Part shown: in pieces, positions 6,118-6,609 of the stretch
Layout: every line of letters starts with the position of its first letter
Position numbering within the stretch: the stretch's first letter is position 1
From: Psychromonas sp.
Lineage (GTDB): Bacteria; Pseudomonadota; Gammaproteobacteria; Enterobacterales; Psychromonadaceae
Assembly (NCBI GenBank): GCA_023145575.1
Contig: JAGLDN010000213.1
Coordinates: 1-6,609 of the forward strand
Length of the DNA stretch: 6,609 nucleotides
Reading direction: 5' to 3'
Position numbers and translations under genes: made by a program
Notes under the pieces: model-generated
Told to the model about the DNA's origin: nothing
Seen by the model: the letters and a program-made list of their open reading frames with translations, nothing else
Databases searched by the model: none

Positions 6118-6235
6118 ATTAATGTAGTTGAGGGGAGGTTGATCCATATTCGAGGGTAGACTTAGACTAAAACACACGGAGTTAACCTGATAATAAACGC
6201 AGAAAAGAATGACGTGAATAAACGATATTTTACAT
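6118..6235 (+). repeat. ~110-bp direct repeat, copy B
   Basis: This is the partner of copy A (4981-5090), in the same orientation, with the identical 31-base core at 6177-6207. It is 8 bases longer, mainly from an insertion between GGTAGA and the ACGGAG core. Plus-frame reading gives FEGRLRLKHTELT then three stops. Repeat copy 3 of the ~104-bp family begins directly after it. Confidence 0.8.
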
Positions 6236-6236
6236 T

Positions 6237-6338
6237 ATATACTTATCAAACCTTAATATGCAGGTTTCAGACAAAATTTAAAAGCTTAGAGGCAAGGCAT
6301 TGATTGAAGAGAATGGTCATTCCCTTGTCAAAATCAAT
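6237..6338 (+). repeat. Interspersed repeat, copy 3, with long imperfect hairpin
   Basis: The head ATATACTTATCAAACCTTAA leads to TTTCAG, in line with the other copies. The right half forms a ~40-base imperfect hairpin. ATTGATT (6299-6305) pairs with AATCAAT (6332-6338), and inside it AAGAGAATG pairs with CATTCCCTT with one A-C mismatch. Such a nested palindrome is typical of MITE- or REP-like elements. Copy 4 begins 8 bases later. Confidence 0.5.
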
Positions 6339-6346
6339 AACGATGC

Positions 6347-6449
6347 ATATACCCGTTACCATCCAAGATAAAAATTCAGAAAGTTGTGAGGCAAACGGAT
6401 CCTAGGCGACAAGTTAAAAATATTCCTTGTTAAATTGATACTTTCTAAC
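6347..6449 (+). repeat. Interspersed repeat, copy 4
   Basis: It is the closest relative of copy 1 (123-226), with a 17 of 21 match at the head and TTTCTAAC at the tail. Spacing between these is conserved to one base. It overlaps no gene. Confidence 0.5.
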
Positions 6450-6493
6450 ACCGAAGATGTTTGCCATGCGGATCATCAGCTCGAAAAATAATA

Positions 6494-6544
6494 AAGTTTA
6501 AATGAATATTTTTCATTAAACTTCGGCAATTAATTAACGAAGTT
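6494..6544 (+). repeat. Two overlapping hairpins sharing one arm
   Basis: AAGTTTA-ATGAA (6494-6506) pairs with TTCATTAAACTT (6512-6523): 12 pairs, one bulged A, loop TATTT. AACTTCG (6519-6525) also pairs perfectly with CGAAGTT (6538-6544). Bases 6519-6523 are shared, so only one can form at a time. No downstream gene is visible before the window ends, and no other gene is seen in 6450-6609. Confidence 0.5.
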
Positions 6545-6609
6545 CATTAATGAGAGGACGGCGTTGCAGTATTCGATAATGGCTAACCATTAAAGTTTAA
6601 ATATCAGTT

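Noticed and set aside
1..6609. CRISPR array, tRNA or rRNA genes, phage attachment site
   Set aside because: No regularly spaced direct repeats of CRISPR type, no tRNA cloverleaf and no rRNA sequence were recognised. The repeats seen are degenerate and irregularly spaced.

Overview
The window is AT-rich DNA with a low density of intact genes. It probably comes from a gammaproteobacterium: the DUF3010 protein and the OsmC protein both look gammaproteobacterial. Decayed genes, a dead IS4-type transposase, degenerate interspersed repeats, and a cytosolic M35-like metallopeptidase ending in a eukaryotic-style CaaX box suggest a host-associated lineage such as Legionellales. That placement is inference, because no rRNA or tRNA gene is visible.

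Layout. Bases 1-65 are probably the last codons of a plus-strand gene with a Ser-X-X tripeptide repeat. A degenerate ~104-bp repeat (copy 1) follows at 123-226. A GTG-started gene at 284-1039 encodes an aspzincin (M35)-like metallopeptidase with the motif HELSH and the C-terminal tetrapeptide CTIL. Next is an eroded IS4-family transposase (1266-1807, three internal stops and one frameshift), then about 460 bases with no convincing gene.

The conserved core is 2272-4390. It holds an OsmC-type thiol peroxidase (minus strand), a DUF3010 protein reading divergently from it (plus strand), and a complete NAD-type 3-isopropylmalate dehydrogenase, leuB (plus strand), followed by a hairpin-T terminator. 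No other leu gene is present.

From 4513 to the end the DNA is accessory. It contains copy 2 of the ~104-bp repeat, a 3' fragment of an unidentified minus-strand gene (4708-4884), and a ~110-bp direct repeat at 4981 and again at 6118. Those direct repeats flank a single minus-strand gene (5210-5800). Its product has the His-early, Cys-late layout of permuted NlpC/P60 (LRAT/PPPDE-like) thiol enzymes. Its 3' end carries a tandem 7-bp repeat that could shift the reading frame. The tail holds a hexanucleotide array, repeat copies 3 and 4, and overlapping hairpins.

The core genes are housekeeping functions (peroxide detoxification, leucine synthesis) with no evident functional link. The two accessory proteins are both putative hydrolases without signal peptides, each surrounded by repeats or element debris. 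That pattern fits horizontally acquired, possibly host-directed genes, but no secretion system is visible in the window to confirm it.
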